54,646 nt of DNA from Desulfuromonadales bacterium. Its GTDB lineage: Bacteria; Desulfobacterota; Desulfuromonadia; Desulfuromonadales; Geopsychrobacteraceae. This document shows positions 1 through 11,944 of the stretch, piece after piece. Numbering within the stretch: position 1 is the stretch's first letter; every line of letters starts with the position of its first letter. The DNA is taken from assembly GCA_019429255.1 (NCBI GenBank), contig JAHYIY010000017.1, positions 1 through 54,646 of the forward strand, read 5' to 3'. The position numbers were made by a program, and so were the translations under genes. The notes under the pieces are model-generated. The model was given only the letters and a program-made list of their open reading frames with translations. It did no database searches and had not been told where the DNA came from.

Positions 1-147
1 CACCAACTGCCGCGTTGCTGCGTTTATTTCGCTGCTTCGACGTACGTAAGTACGCCTCATTGCTCAACAAACGCGCGCCTTGCATTTGGCGCTTTTTGCT
101 TAGCCAGCTAACCGGATACTTTTTGCGCAAGCATCAGAAGTAAGAAG
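1..147. repeat. Non-coding stretch with two short palindromes, possible interspersed repeat
   Basis: No convincing ORF is seen here. Positions 41-54 form a palindrome (CGTAC, 4-nt loop, GTACG). Positions 75-79 and 88-92 form a small GCGCC/GGCGC hairpin followed by five T, which could end transcription from a gene to the left of the window. The density of short inverted repeats in a gene-free stretch suggests a small intergenic repeat, but only one copy lies in the window, so repetition cannot be shown. Confidence 0.3.
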
Positions 148-149
148 TA

Positions 150-184
150 AAAAGCCGGCACTGCCAAAAAAGGTGCCGGCTTTT
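150..184. terminator. Bidirectional rho-independent terminator
   Basis: A 12-bp perfect stem (150-161 pairing with 173-184; core GCCGGCAC/GTGCCGGC) encloses an 11-nt loop. It has a T run on the plus strand and an A run on the left that reads as T on the minus strand. It lies about 40 bp past the stop codon of the minus-strand DsbC-like gene and would end that transcript; it could also stop transcription entering from the left. Confidence 0.8.
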
Positions 185-222
185 TTTGTTAGTCAATAAA
201 AAATGGTCAGGGCAACAATAGA

Positions 223-969
223 TCAGTTGACCGGAAGAGAGTTTTCGTTGATCAATTTAAGCAAGTCATCGACGGGGCGATAGCCGGCATGGATCTGGCC
301 GTTGGGCAGAATCAGGGTCGGTGTGCCGGTGATCTGCAGCGACTGGGCGAGAGCCTGGTTCTGGCGCAGGGTATCTGAATCGCAGCTTGGTTCCGGCAGG
401 GCTTTGCCGGCAAATGCCAGCTCTAACTGCTCCAACGATTTATTACAAAGGATAGTTTGAGAGATACGCTGTGAGTTAGGTTGCATGGGCAGCAGAACCA
501 TCTGGAAAAGCAGATTGGGGTTCTTCTCCAGGGCCTGGTAAAGCACGGTGTGCAACTGGCTGCAGAACGGGCAGAGAGGGTCAGTGAAAACAATCACCTG
601 CTGTTGTGCCTGAGGATTACCGAGGGGCAGGGCATCATCAAGGGGGATGGCTGACACATCGACCGGATTAAGCCGGCGGAACAGGTCTTCAGTGAGATTG
701 CGCCGCTGTTTTAGGTCGATGACATTGCCCGAGATCATATAGGTGCCGCTGGCATCAAGATACAAAGGGATGTTTCTTCCCTGCATTTTTACGCTGACCA
801 GATACAGTCCGGGAATTTCTGACGGATCGACCGCCAGAACCTCACCTTGAATATCCTTGAGAGCCTCGATAGCGGCTTCTTTGGTCAGGGTGGCCGGCGC
901 TGCGGCGGCCAGAGTGGTTGTGCCGGTCAATACGACCAGCATCAGCGTTGTTAAAAGTAGTTTGCGCAC
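223..969 (-). CDS. DsbC-type periplasmic thiol-disulfide isomerase/oxidoreductase
   Basis: Likely a secreted thioredoxin-fold protein that rearranges or reduces disulfides in the periplasm. The 248-residue product has a signal peptide (about 1-24, ending in an alanine-rich stretch), an N-terminal region of about 90 residues like the DsbC/DsbG dimerisation domain, then a thioredoxin domain. The active site is C133-P-F-C136 in the context DPLCPFCSQLH, and the cis-proline loop is GTPT (P217). A second cysteine pair, C175 and C196, matches the structural disulfide of DsbC. The start is GTG at 967-969, preceded by AGGAG at a good distance. It is transcribed away from leuB, and a terminator follows at 150-184. 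DsbC, DsbG and disulfide-reducing relatives in cytochrome c maturation cannot be separated from sequence alone, so no gene symbol is given. Confidence 0.85.
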   Translation of the reverse strand: MRKLLLTTLMLVVLTGTTTLAAAAPATLTKEAAIEALKDIQGEVLAVDPSEIPGLYLVSVKMQGRNIPLYLDASGTYMISGNVIDLKQRRNLTEDLFRRLNPVDVSAIPLDDALPLGNPQAQQQVIVFTDPLCPFCSQLHTVLYQALEKNPNLLFQMVLLPMQPNSQRISQTILCNKSLEQLELAFAGKALPEPSCDSDTLRQNQALAQSLQITGTPTLILPNGQIHAGYRPVDDLLKLINENSLPVN

Positions 970-1024
970 GGTGTTGCTCTCCTGTTGTGGTAATAAGATG
1001 GATGTTGGGTTTGTTTGTCGCGAG

Positions 1025-1054
1025 ACTATAACACGAATCTCAGGTGCTTGTCAG
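1025..1054 (-). promoter_or_regulatory. Candidate sigma-70 promoter for the DsbC-like gene
   Basis: Read on the minus strand, CTGACA (1049-1054) and TATAGT (1025-1030) are separated by 18 bp, upstream of the GTG start at 969. It diverges from the leuB promoter 35 bp away. Confidence 0.5.
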
Positions 1055-1088
1055 TCCCCGTGGCGTATCGCGCCTTAAGAGAAATAAT

Positions 1089-1117
1089 TTGACAAATCCG
1101 CGCCCCCTTTTTATAGT
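1089..1117 (+). promoter_or_regulatory. Strong sigma-70 promoter for leuB
   Basis: The perfect -35 hexamer TTGACA (1089-1094), a 17-bp spacer and TATAGT (1112-1117) make an excellent sigma-70 promoter. Transcription should start near 1124, leaving a 65-nt leader that contains a terminator-like hairpin. Confidence 0.8.
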
Positions 1118-1130
1118 CCCTGCGACTTCG

Positions 1131-2281
<1,151 letters not shown>

Positions 2282-2302
2282 GATGGTCAGGATACCGGGC
2301 TG

Positions 2303-3097
2303 ATGCCGGAAAAAATAAAGCTCACCCTTGCTTATGACGGCAGTGCTTACGTCGGCTGGCAACTGCAGCCCAACGGCATTTCGGTTCAGGAGTGTGTTGA
2401 GCGGGCGCTGTTGCAGCTGTGCGGTGAGCGGATTCGCGTCCATTCCTCGGGGCGTACCGATGCCGGAGTGCATGCCCGCGGCATGGTCTGTCACTTTGTT
2501 GCTGCACGGGTGTTGCCGTTGAGCGCCTGGCGGGAGGGGTTGAACCGGTTTTTGCCTGAGGATATTGCGGTACGTGAGGCGGAAAAAGTGGCCGACGATT
2601 TTCATGCGCGTTATTCGGCTATCGCTAAACACTATCGTTATACCTTGTTGCGCGATCCTGTGCGGTCGCCATTGGAACGGCGCACCAGTTGGCGGATTAA
2701 AAGCCTCCTCGATCTGGATCGCATGCAACAGGCCTGCACTGTGCTGATGGGTATTCATGACTTTGCTGCGTTTCGCGGTGCCGGTTGCAGTTCCGCAGTG
2801 ACGCAAAAAGAAATATATAACATCACCCTGACAGAAGCTGACAGGCTGCTTTATGTTGACGTCTATGGCAGCGGTTTTTTGCGTCATATGGTGCGGATGA
2901 TAGTGGGAACCCTGGTTGAAATCGGACGCGGTCGCCGTTCTGTTGCAACCCTCAGGATGATGCTGTCGGAACCCGATAACGCCCCTGCGGCGATAACGGC
3001 TCCGCCCCACGGATTGTGCCTGATCCAGGTTGAATATGGTACGCGTCAACAGGTTCGGCAAGGGGCACGCGAAAATTACCTTGACAGGGCTGAATGA
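2303..3097 (+). CDS. truA: tRNA pseudouridine synthase A
   Basis: Isomerises uridines 38-40 in the tRNA anticodon stem-loop. The 264-residue protein starts with KLTLAYDGSAYVGWQ and contains the TruA signature GRTDAGVHARG with the catalytic aspartate at D53, followed later by FRGAGCSS and GSGFLRHMVRMIVG, all typical of the family. It is 21 bp downstream of leuB and probably shares that transcript. An AGGA lies 5' of the ATG. It precedes the rplM-rpsI pair by 70 bp. Confidence 0.96.
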   Translation: MPEKIKLTLAYDGSAYVGWQLQPNGISVQECVERALLQLCGERIRVHSSGRTDAGVHARGMVCHFVAARVLPLSAWREGLNRFLPEDIAVREAEKVADDFHARYSAIAKHYRYTLLRDPVRSPLERRTSWRIKSLLDLDRMQQACTVLMGIHDFAAFRGAGCSSAVTQKEIYNITLTEADRLLYVDVYGSGFLRHMVRMIVGTLVEIGRGRRSVATLRMMLSEPDNAPAAITAPPHGLCLIQVEYGTRQQVRQGARENYLDRAE

Positions 3098-3167
3098 CTC
3101 GGATAAATTTACCGCTTTGTGAGCCCCACAACCCTTTTAATAAGTCAGATGTTCAGAGAGGAACGCG

Positions 3168-3614
3168 ATGAGTACTGCAATCGCTAAAGAGCAGGATATC
3201 AATAGAGCCTGGTATGTCGTTGATCTGGAAGACGTTGTTCTGGGTCGCGCTGCGACAGAAATCGCCCGTATTTTGCGTGGAAAACACAAGCCTATCTATA
3301 CACCCAGTGTCGATACCGGCGATTTTGTCATCGTGCTGAACGCCGACAAGATTAAGTTGACCGGCAATAAACTGGCGGATAAAAAATATTATCGCCATAC
3401 CGGATACGTGGGTGGCATCAGAGAAATTACTGCCGAAAAACTGCTTGCCAAAAAGCCGGAGATGCTGGTTCAGGAAGCGGTTAAAGGGATGTTGCCGAAA
3501 AACAAGTTGGGACGCAAGATGTTCACCAAGATGAAAGTCTACAGTGGCAGCGAGCACCCCCACACGGCACAGCAACCCAAAGAATTGAAGATCGCATCAA
3601 GGGAGAATGGCTAA
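3168..3614 (+). CDS. rplM: 50S ribosomal protein L13
   Basis: Early-assembling large-subunit protein. The 148 residues carry the L13 hallmarks [47 protein letters not shown] and LKVY-like [16 protein letters not shown]. The ATG follows AGAGAGGA. The N-terminus is a few residues longer than in E. coli, which is common in deltaproteobacteria. It forms the usual pair with rpsI, with one base between the stop of rplM (3614) and the chosen rpsI start (3616). Confidence 0.98.
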   Translation: MSTAIAKEQDINRAWYVVDLEDVVLGRAATEIARILRGKHKPIYTPSVDTGDFVIVLNADKIKLTGNKLADKKYYRHTGYVGGIREITAEKLLAKKPEMLVQEAVKGMLPKNKLGRKMFTKMKVYSGSEHPHTAQQPKELKIASRENG

Positions 3615-3615
3615 C

Positions 3616-4008
3616 ATGGCAGAGCAGAAATATTATGCAACCGGTAAAAGAAAAACCTCCATTGCCCGTGTCTGGTTAACCCCCGGCAGCGGCGTTATCA
3701 CTGTCAACAAACGTCCGCTCGATGTGTTTTTCGGTCGCGAAACATCCAAGATGGTTATTCGTCAACCGCTGCAACTGACAGATAATCTGGGCAAGTTTGA
3801 TGTTACTGTGAATGTTGTCGGTGGCGGCATTTCCGGTCAGGCTGGTGCCATCAAACACGGCATTACCAAGGCATTACTCGAGGTTGACCCCGCGTTGCGC
3901 GGTGTGTTGAAAAAGGCTGGTTTTATTACCCGCGACAGTCGCATTAAAGAACGTAAGAAATACGGTCGCGCCGCTGCTCGTCGGAGTTTCCAGTTCTCCA
4001 AACGTTAA
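3616..4008 (+). CDS. rpsI: 30S ribosomal protein S9
   Basis: Small-subunit head protein whose basic C-terminal tail reaches the P-site tRNA. At 130 residues it matches the usual family length and ends in the conserved RRSFQFSKR-type tail; [15 protein letters not shown] and [15 protein letters not shown] are diagnostic. An in-frame ATG at 3607 overlaps rplM but sits only two bases after the GGGAG Shine-Dalgarno. The ATG at 3616 has sensible spacing and gives the standard N-terminus, so it was chosen. A strong terminator follows. Confidence 0.97.
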   Translation: MAEQKYYATGKRKTSIARVWLTPGSGVITVNKRPLDVFFGRETSKMVIRQPLQLTDNLGKFDVTVNVVGGGISGQAGAIKHGITKALLEVDPALRGVLKKAGFITRDSRIKERKKYGRAAARRSFQFSKR

Positions 4009-4038
4009 TCAGCGCAAACTCTTTACTTGTTATTGTCA

Positions 4039-4082
4039 ACAAAAAAAGGGAAGCCCGTCCGGGGTTTCCCTTTTTTTTGTTG
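4039..4082 (+). terminator. Rho-independent terminator after rpsI
   Basis: GGGAAGCCC and GGGGTTTCCC form a GC-rich stem with one G-T wobble, flanked by an A run on the left and eight T on the right. It closes the ribosomal-protein transcript before argC. Confidence 0.9.
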
Positions 4083-4232
4083 AACTGGCGAATTGCCGTT
4101 GTTTTAGCGTAAGATAGTTTTTAATTTTCCAAGTCAGTTCGTTATTCACACCATACAGGCAGCAGTGATCTGGTAGGGCTCGATCTGTGTTGTTGTGGTA
4201 TTTGTTTCCTACGTCTAGTGTTGGAGGGTTCC

Positions 4233-5270
4233 ATGGTTAAAGTTGCCGTTGCCGGTGCCAGTGGATATACCGGTGTTGAGCTGTTGCGCTTGCTGGTTGG
4301 TCATCCGCAGGTGGATATTTCTGTGGTGACCTCGCGTCAGCACGAAGGGGTGGCTGTTAATCGGGTTTTTCCTTCTTTGAATGGTTTTTGTGATCTGGTA
4401 TGTGAGCCGCTGGATGTGTCTGCCATTGCCGCACAGGTAAATCTGGTTTTTACCGCTTTGCCCCACAAGTCGTCCATGGATGTCGTTCCCGGGTTTCTTG
4501 CCGCCGGTTGTCGGGTCGTCGATCTCTCTGCCGACTACCGTCTTAACGATAAGGCGACCTACGAACACTGGTACCAGCGCCATACCAGTCCGGAACTTTT
4601 TTCAGAGGCGGTATACGGCCTTCCCGAGCTCTACCGCGAGCAGATTAAAGGTGCCCGGCTTATCGCAAATCCCGGCTGTTACCCGACCAGCGTTATTCTG
4701 GCCTTGACGCCTCTGCTCGAACAACAGCTCATTGATGCCCGCAGTCTGATTATCGACAGCAAATCCGGAACCAGTGGTGCCGGGCGCGGGCTTAAGGAAG
4801 GGTCGTTGTTTTGCGAGGTCAATGAGGGTTTCAAGGCTTATGCCGTCGGCAGCCACCGTCATACCCCTGAAATTGAGCAGGAATTGAGTCAGTTGGCGGG
4901 GTTTGACGTGCGCATCAATTTTACCCCGCACCTGTTGCCGGTCAATCGCGGCATTCTGTCAACCTGTTACGCATCGTTGGTCAAAGCCCGGTCAACCGCT
5001 GAAATACTGGCCTTTTATCAGCAACGTTACGCTGATGAACCTTTTGTGCGGGTTCTGCCGGAAGGTGAGTTGCCGAATATCGCTCACGTACGCGGCACCA
5101 ATTTCTGTGATATCGGTCTGATTGTTGATCCCCGTACCGGGCGGGTGATTGTGGTATCGGTCATTGATAATCTGGTCAAGGGGGCAGCGGGGCAGGCGCT
5201 TCACAATATGAATCTGATGTATGGGTTTAATGAGACCCACGGTTTGGGGATTGTTCCGACCTTTCCGTGA
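4233..5270 (+). CDS. argC: N-acetyl-gamma-glutamyl-phosphate reductase
   Basis: Reduces N-acetyl-glutamyl 5-phosphate to the semialdehyde in arginine synthesis, using NADPH. The 345-residue protein has the N-terminal dinucleotide-binding segment [16 protein letters not shown] and the catalytic cysteine C149 in the motif ANPGCYPTS. It continues with SGTSGAGRG and a C-terminal region ending in the usual NLMYGF-like block. An earlier in-frame GTG at 4218 exists, but GGAGGG at 4223-4228 points to the ATG at 4233, which also gives the normal start [14 protein letters not shown]. It follows a terminator, so it must have its own promoter in 4083-4222; none is convincing by eye. Confidence 0.96.
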   Translation: MVKVAVAGASGYTGVELLRLLVGHPQVDISVVTSRQHEGVAVNRVFPSLNGFCDLVCEPLDVSAIAAQVNLVFTALPHKSSMDVVPGFLAAGCRVVDLSADYRLNDKATYEHWYQRHTSPELFSEAVYGLPELYREQIKGARLIANPGCYPTSVILALTPLLEQQLIDARSLIIDSKSGTSGAGRGLKEGSLFCEVNEGFKAYAVGSHRHTPEIEQELSQLAGFDVRINFTPHLLPVNRGILSTCYASLVKARSTAEILAFYQQRYADEPFVRVLPEGELPNIAHVRGTNFCDIGLIVDPRTGRVIVVSVIDNLVKGAAGQALHNMNLMYGFNETHGLGIVPTFP

Positions 5271-5325
5271 AGAGCGGATCTTTGCGCTTGTTTGTGTTGA
5301 TTTTTCCTGTTGTACAGGTGCTGTC

Positions 5326-5667
5326 ATGCTGGAGCAGGGACGCATCATTGCTGATTGCACCGTGACCCGTCAACTTGCAACGTTAGATTCCCGTTTAGAA
5401 TATCTGGTCAAGACGGAGTCGGGTGAAGAAAAGCTGGTGCAATTCAGCGTCTCGCCGAACTGGAGTCGGGCACAGCGTCAGTCCTTTCATGAACAGGTGA
5501 AAGCCCTTTGTGCACTGAGTGTTCCCGCCGTGGGTGCGCCGACCCGGGTTAGCGATCAGGATGGAGAGCTTTTTTGTCCCTATCCGCTGGCGTCTGGTGT
5601 GGCGCTGCACAAAGTCGGCGACGATCAAGGGCGATCCCTTGTCATTACGGGGATATACGTACACTGA
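5326..5667 (+). CDS. Hypothetical protein, possible truncated kinase N-lobe-like remnant
   Basis: This 113-residue ORF begins at an ATG 55 bp past argC; the frame is open upstream to 5221 without a better start. I do not recognise it firmly. The order of elements, a short beta-rich N-terminus, KLVQFSVSP, then an F-HEQVKALCAL segment and DQDGELFCPYPLASG, loosely recalls the N-lobe of a serine/threonine kinase, but no glycine loop or catalytic lysine is clear. It stops abruptly at 5667 while a second open frame continues over the same DNA to 5899, so it may be the first half of a frameshifted gene. It could equally be a real small protein. Confidence 0.35.
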   Translation: MLEQGRIIADCTVTRQLATLDSRLEYLVKTESGEEKLVQFSVSPNWSRAQRQSFHEQVKALCALSVPAVGAPTRVSDQDGELFCPYPLASGVALHKVGDDQGRSLVITGIYVH

Positions 5668-5899
5668 CAAGTCAGGTAAAACAAGCAGCCAAGACAGTAA
5701 ACGTCTGCTGCCGATGAGCCTGCTCAAGCAGATCAATAACGGCGCGGAACAATTCCAGCATCGCCCGGACGGTACGTTCATCAGTCAGAATATGCTGCAG
5801 CATTATCGTTCTAATAATTTTAATGGTGATATGCGCAAGCGTGTTTATCCGGTTAAACAACAGGATCAATGGCGCGCGCAGTACGAGGGGGGACGATAG
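5639..5899 (+). pseudogene. Hypothetical ORF in an overlapping frame, possible frameshifted continuation
   Basis: This is an 86-codon frame that could begin at TTG 5639 (AAGGG seven bases before) or at ATG 5714 (no ribosome site). The product is polar, contains YTYTDKSGKTSS, and ends in a basic stretch; I see no known domain. It overlaps the end of the preceding ORF by 29 bp in another frame. Either it is a separate small gene or, with the preceding ORF, the two parts of one gene broken by a single-base change near 5640-5660. Confidence 0.25.
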
Positions 5900-6105
5900 C
5901 GCAAAGCCCCAGGTACAGAAGTGACTTCATGGCTTTGTCCGTGGTTTGAGCGCTAAAAATCGCTGGGTGCTTGTGCGTCTTTTTCTGTGCATCAAGGGCT
6001 CAGCGCTCCTCTGCCGGGAGCCCGGCTTGCTCTGCGAAAGCGATTGACAAGAGGGGTTAACTATGATTTTCTAGGTCGCTATTTGAACGGTTATGGATCG
6101 GTTTG

Positions 6106-8287
<2,182 letters not shown>

Positions 8288-8346
8288 TCTCGTATTCACT
8301 TTTTTAAGGAAGAATTTTTTCTACCTAACAAACCAAGGAGAACAAC

Positions 8347-8649
8347 ATGATATCAAATGCTTACGCAATGGCTGAAGGCGGCGCCCAGCAAGGTAACCCC
8401 TACTCCGGCATTATTATGCTGGTGGCAATGTTTGCCATCTTTTATTTTCTGCTCATCCGTCCGCAGCAGAAGCGCGCCAAGCAACACCGAGAACTGGTCA
8501 ACAATCTGAAGTCGGGGGAGACTGTGGTCACTGCCGGCGGCATCCACGGTAAGATTACAGCTGTTGAAGACACGGTCGTTACACTTGAAATAGCTAATGG
8601 CGTCAAAATTAAAATGAATCGGGCGTCGATTACCGAGGTGAGACAATAA
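8347..8649 (+). CDS. yajC: Sec translocon accessory protein YajC
   Basis: Small inner-membrane partner of SecDF. At 100 residues it has one membrane segment (about 21-38, IIMLVAMFAIFYFLLIRP) followed directly by the family motif RPQQKRAKQHRELVNNLKSG. The C-terminal domain includes GGIHGKI and a basic end. AAGGAGAACAAC precedes the ATG. It is the first gene of the yajC-secD-secF set and lies 3' of tgt, as in many proteobacteria. Confidence 0.96.
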   Translation: MISNAYAMAEGGAQQGNPYSGIIMLVAMFAIFYFLLIRPQQKRAKQHRELVNNLKSGETVVTAGGIHGKITAVEDTVVTLEIANGVKIKMNRASITEVRQ

Positions 8650-8749
8650 TCAGTTTCTGCATCGGAAACGGCACCATGTCCATCCGGTCTTTGCGGGTGG
8701 GCACAGATTGAGTATTCGGTTGTTATTGCTCAAGGGAGATACGACACAG

Positions 8750-10348
8750 ATGTCTAATAGTCTTAATACCAGGGGCCTGGTGGTTATATTTTGCCTGCTT
8801 CTGTCGTTGTTTGCGCTGGTTCCAACGCTGCTGCGCGGTGATGTTCCTTCATGGTGGCCGAAAACCTTTGGTCCGATCCAGTTGGGGCTCGATCTGCAGG
8901 GGGGGATGCATCTGGTGCTCGGCGTCGATGTTGACAAGGCGGTAGAAAGCCGCGTTGATACCATCATCGATCAGACCGAAGTCCGTTTGAAAGAGCAGGA
9001 CATTATCTACAAACGGGTTGAGCGTCGGCAGGGTGATCGGCTTGTTGTCCAGGTTTATGATCAGGACGAAGGACATAAAGTTGATGCGTTGATGAAAAGC
9101 GACTTTCCGGCACTGGAACCAGCTACCATTACCGGGACCGGTGGTTATATCGAAAAGCATTTTCGCTTGAGTGATGATGAAATTGAAAACATCAAGGACT
9201 ATGCCGTACGTCAGGCGCTGGAAACCATGCGTAATCGGGTCGATCAGTTTGGCGTCAGTGAGCCGACGCTACAACGACAGGCCGGCAATCGTATTCTCAT
9301 CCAGTTGCCGGGGGTCGATGACCCGGATCGCGCCATCTCCCTGTTGGGTAAAACTGCCCGGCTCGAATTCAAAATGGTCGATGAAACAGCCAATATTCAG
9401 GAAGCTCTGACCGGACGCCTGCCGGAAGGTACACAGTTGCTGTATGAACGCAGCACCAATCGCGCCAGCGGGGTCGAAACCGAAATTCCCCTGGTGGTTT
9501 CAACCCAGACGATTCTCACCGGCGACCTTCTGGCTGATGCCAATGTGCGTATCGATACCCGTTTTAACGAACCCTATGTGTCGATCGACTTCAATGCTGT
9601 AGGAGCCCGTCGTTTTGACCAGATCACTGCGGCTAACGTTGGCCGCCGCATGGCCATTGTGCTTGACGATACAGTCTATTCCGCTCCAGTGATTCGTGAG
9701 CGGATTTCCGGTGGCAGTGCCCAGATTTCCGGCTCTTTTACCTCACAGCAGGCGACGGATCTGGCCATTGTACTGCGTGCCGGATCGCTGCCGGCACCGG
9801 TTGAGATTCTTGAAAATCGGACCGTCGGCCCGTCTCTGGGGCAGGATTCCATCGATAGCGGCATCAAGTCCATCTGGGTAGGCGCCCTGATGGTTCTGGT
9901 TGTTATTATCGTCTATTACCAGCTGTCTGGTTTGATCGCCATTAGCGCCCTGATGATGAACCTGTTTTTTATCGCGGCTATGCTGTCGATGTTCGGCGCG
10001 ACCCTGACCCTGCCCGGGTTAGCCGGTATTGTCCTCACGGTTGGTATGGCTGTTGATGCCAATGTGTTGATTTTTGAGCGGATCCGTGAAGAGCTGGCGC
10101 TGGGCAGAGCCCCCAAGCTGGCCATTGATTCCGGTTATAGTAAAGCTTTTTCAACCATTATCGACGCCAACCTGACAACCCTGCTGGCTGCCCTGGTATT
10201 GTTCCAGTTCGGTACCGGTCCGGTACGTGGATTTGCCGTTACTCTCTCGATCGGGATCATCGCTTCGTTGTTTACCGCGATTTTTGTTTCCCGTTTCATC
10301 TTTGACTTTTTCTTGAAAAGCCGCAACATCAAGCGGCTGAGTATATAA
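8750..10348 (+). CDS. secD: Protein translocase subunit SecD
   Basis: Inner-membrane RND-type protein that uses proton flow to help pull exported proteins across the membrane. The 532 residues include an N-terminal membrane segment (about 8-28), a LGLDLQGGMHLVL motif at the start of the periplasmic P1 domain, NRVDQFGVSEP, and a C-terminal block of five membrane segments containing GMAVDANVLIFERIREEL. The frame opens at TTG 8708, but AAGGGAGA at 8732-8739 points to the ATG at 8750, which gives a normal N-terminus. secF follows after 13 bp with AAGGAG. Confidence 0.97.
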   Translation: MSNSLNTRGLVVIFCLLLSLFALVPTLLRGDVPSWWPKTFGPIQLGLDLQGGMHLVLGVDVDKAVESRVDTIIDQTEVRLKEQDIIYKRVERRQGDRLVVQVYDQDEGHKVDALMKSDFPALEPATITGTGGYIEKHFRLSDDEIENIKDYAVRQALETMRNRVDQFGVSEPTLQRQAGNRILIQLPGVDDPDRAISLLGKTARLEFKMVDETANIQEALTGRLPEGTQLLYERSTNRASGVETEIPLVVSTQTILTGDLLADANVRIDTRFNEPYVSIDFNAVGARRFDQITAANVGRRMAIVLDDTVYSAPVIRERISGGSAQISGSFTSQQATDLAIVLRAGSLPAPVEILENRTVGPSLGQDSIDSGIKSIWVGALMVLVVIIVYYQLSGLIAISALMMNLFFIAAMLSMFGATLTLPGLAGIVLTVGMAVDANVLIFERIREELALGRAPKLAIDSGYSKAFSTIIDANLTTLLAALVLFQFGTGPVRGFAVTLSIGIIASLFTAIFVSRFIFDFFLKSRNIKRLSI

Positions 10349-10361
10349 GGAGAAAGACGGC

Positions 10362-11267
10362 ATGCAACTCATCAAGCCGGGTATCAATATTGATTTTATC
10401 GGCAAACGTAAGTTTGCGCTAATTATTTCGCTGGTGCTTATCCTGGTCGGACTTGCTTCGCTGGTCCGCCATGGTGGCCCCCACTACGGGATCGATTTTG
10501 CCGGGGGAACCCTGGTTCAGGTCCAGTTCGAGCGCCAGACAAGCGCTGCAGAAATCAACAATGCTCTGACGGACCTTGATCTTGGCAGCCCGGTTGTTCA
10601 GCGCTTTGGTGATGACAGCAATGAGTTCCTTATCCGCGTTGAGCGTACCACCGGTGAGCTGCAGGGGATTTCTGTGTTGATTACTGAAACCCTGGAGCAA
10701 ACTTATGGTGTCGGGCAGGTTGAGGTGCGTCGAGTTGAGATGGTTGGTCCCCAGGTCGGCAGGGATTTACGTAACAAGGGGATGTGGGCTATTTTTTATG
10801 CCATGCTCGGGATCCTCGCCTATATTTCCTGGCGGTTTGAATTTCGCTTTGCTATCGGTGCTATTATCGCACTGTTTCACGATGTGGTGATTACCCTGGG
10901 GATGTTCAGTCTGTTCGCCAAGGAAATCGACCTGCCGATTATTGCCGCTTTTCTGGCGATCATCGGCTATTCCTTAAATGACACCATTATTGTTTATGAT
11001 CGGATTCGTGAAAATCTCGGCAAACACAATAAGGAAAGCTTCACTTTTATTCTCAACCGCAGTATCAATGAAACTCTCTCGCGCACTATTATTACCTCAG
11101 GAACCACCCTGTTGGTTGTGCTGTCATTGTTTGTTCTGGGTGGTGGTGTGATTCACAACTTTGCCTTTGCCATGCTCGTGGGTGTTTTAGTTGGTACCTA
11201 TTCGTCTATTTTTGTCGCCAGTCCCTTGCTCCTGTTGTGGCAAAAAAAGGCGGTCAAACCGGCCTGA
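10362..11267 (+). CDS. secF: Protein translocase subunit SecF
   Basis: Partner of SecD in the export-assisting membrane complex. At 301 residues it has the N-terminal segment GKRKFALIISLVLILVGL, GIDFAGGTLVQVQF at the start of the periplasmic domain, VGPQVGRDLRNKG before the second membrane segment, and SLNDTIIVYDRIREN in the C-terminal membrane bundle. All are typical of SecF. It is separated from secD by 13 bp and clearly co-transcribed. Confidence 0.97.
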   Translation: MQLIKPGINIDFIGKRKFALIISLVLILVGLASLVRHGGPHYGIDFAGGTLVQVQFERQTSAAEINNALTDLDLGSPVVQRFGDDSNEFLIRVERTTGELQGISVLITETLEQTYGVGQVEVRRVEMVGPQVGRDLRNKGMWAIFYAMLGILAYISWRFEFRFAIGAIIALFHDVVITLGMFSLFAKEIDLPIIAAFLAIIGYSLNDTIIVYDRIRENLGKHNKESFTFILNRSINETLSRTIITSGTTLLVVLSLFVLGGGVIHNFAFAMLVGVLVGTYSSIFVASPLLLLWQKKAVKPA

Positions 11268-11300
11268 TTCTATTCGTCGTCAGTATCTAATGGAGAAGCA

Positions 11301-11885
11301 ATGAAGAAAGAAACCATCGTTTTTGCCGTTGTGGCGTTGATTGTCGGTGTACTGGGCGGGGTTATCTATTCAAACTGGCAACGCGATACAGCTCAACCTG
11401 GCGCCGTCGGTGCCCCTCCGTCAGCAGCAGGGGTTCCCCTGGTCAATTATCAGCAGCAGATTAACACCCTCGAAGGGATCGTCGCGCGTGAGCCTGAAAA
11501 TCGCAACGCCTGGGTCCAGTTGGGAAATAACTTCTTCGGTTCCGATCAGCCGATCAAAGCAATCGAGGCTTATGACAAGGCGCTTGCGCTTGGTCCTGAT
11601 GATCCCAATGTGATCACCGATCAGGGCACCATGTTCCGCCGGGTCGGCTGGTATGATCGTGCCATTAGTAATTTCCAGCGCGCTGCTGAACTTGATCCCA
11701 ATCATAAGCAGAGTCGCTACAATTTGGGTGTGGTTTACCGCTACGACCTGCAGGATTTCCCCAACGCTATTGCGGCGTGGGAGAGTTTTCTGGCATTGAA
11801 TCCAGGCGGTAGTGTTGACCAGATTCGCGCCGAGATCGAATTTATGAAGAACCACCCACCAATGCCGCAGACACCACGCCCCTAG
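11301..11885 (+). CDS. Membrane-anchored tetratricopeptide repeat protein
   Basis: The 194-residue protein has one N-terminal membrane segment or uncleaved signal (about 5-24) and a short proline/alanine-rich linker. At least three TPR units follow (about 60-160): QLGNNFFGSDQPIKAIEAYDKAL, then RVGWYDRAISNFQRAAELDP, then YNLGVVYRYDLQDFPNAIAAWE. It most likely faces the periplasm as a scaffold, but the partner is unknown. It sits 33 bp after secF with GGAG before the ATG, so it is probably co-transcribed with the Sec genes. The C-terminus is proline rich. Confidence 0.8.
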   Translation: MKKETIVFAVVALIVGVLGGVIYSNWQRDTAQPGAVGAPPSAAGVPLVNYQQQINTLEGIVAREPENRNAWVQLGNNFFGSDQPIKAIEAYDKALALGPDDPNVITDQGTMFRRVGWYDRAISNFQRAAELDPNHKQSRYNLGVVYRYDLQDFPNAIAAWESFLALNPGGSVDQIRAEIEFMKNHPPMPQTPRP

Positions 11886-11895
11886 ATCTGTCCGC

Positions 11896-11924
11896 TACCC
11901 GATCTGTTTTTAACTGATCGGGTA
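11896..11924 (+). terminator. Hairpin between the TPR gene and recJ, weak terminator
   Basis: TACCCGATC (11896-11904) and GATCGGGTA (11916-11924) form a perfect 9-bp stem with an 11-nt loop. The downstream tract is CGATCTTTT, so the T run is short and displaced; termination is likely partial. Confidence 0.5.
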
Positions 11925-11944
11925 CGATCTTTTACAAGGTTTTT

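Noticed and set aside
5902-5937. CAAAGCC/GGCTTTG hairpin after the short ORFs as a terminator
   Set aside because: Loop is long and no T run follows on either strand.
6046-6072. TTGACA upstream of queA as a promoter
   Set aside because: The best -10 (TATGAT) is only 12 bp away and other candidates are poor, so it was not called.
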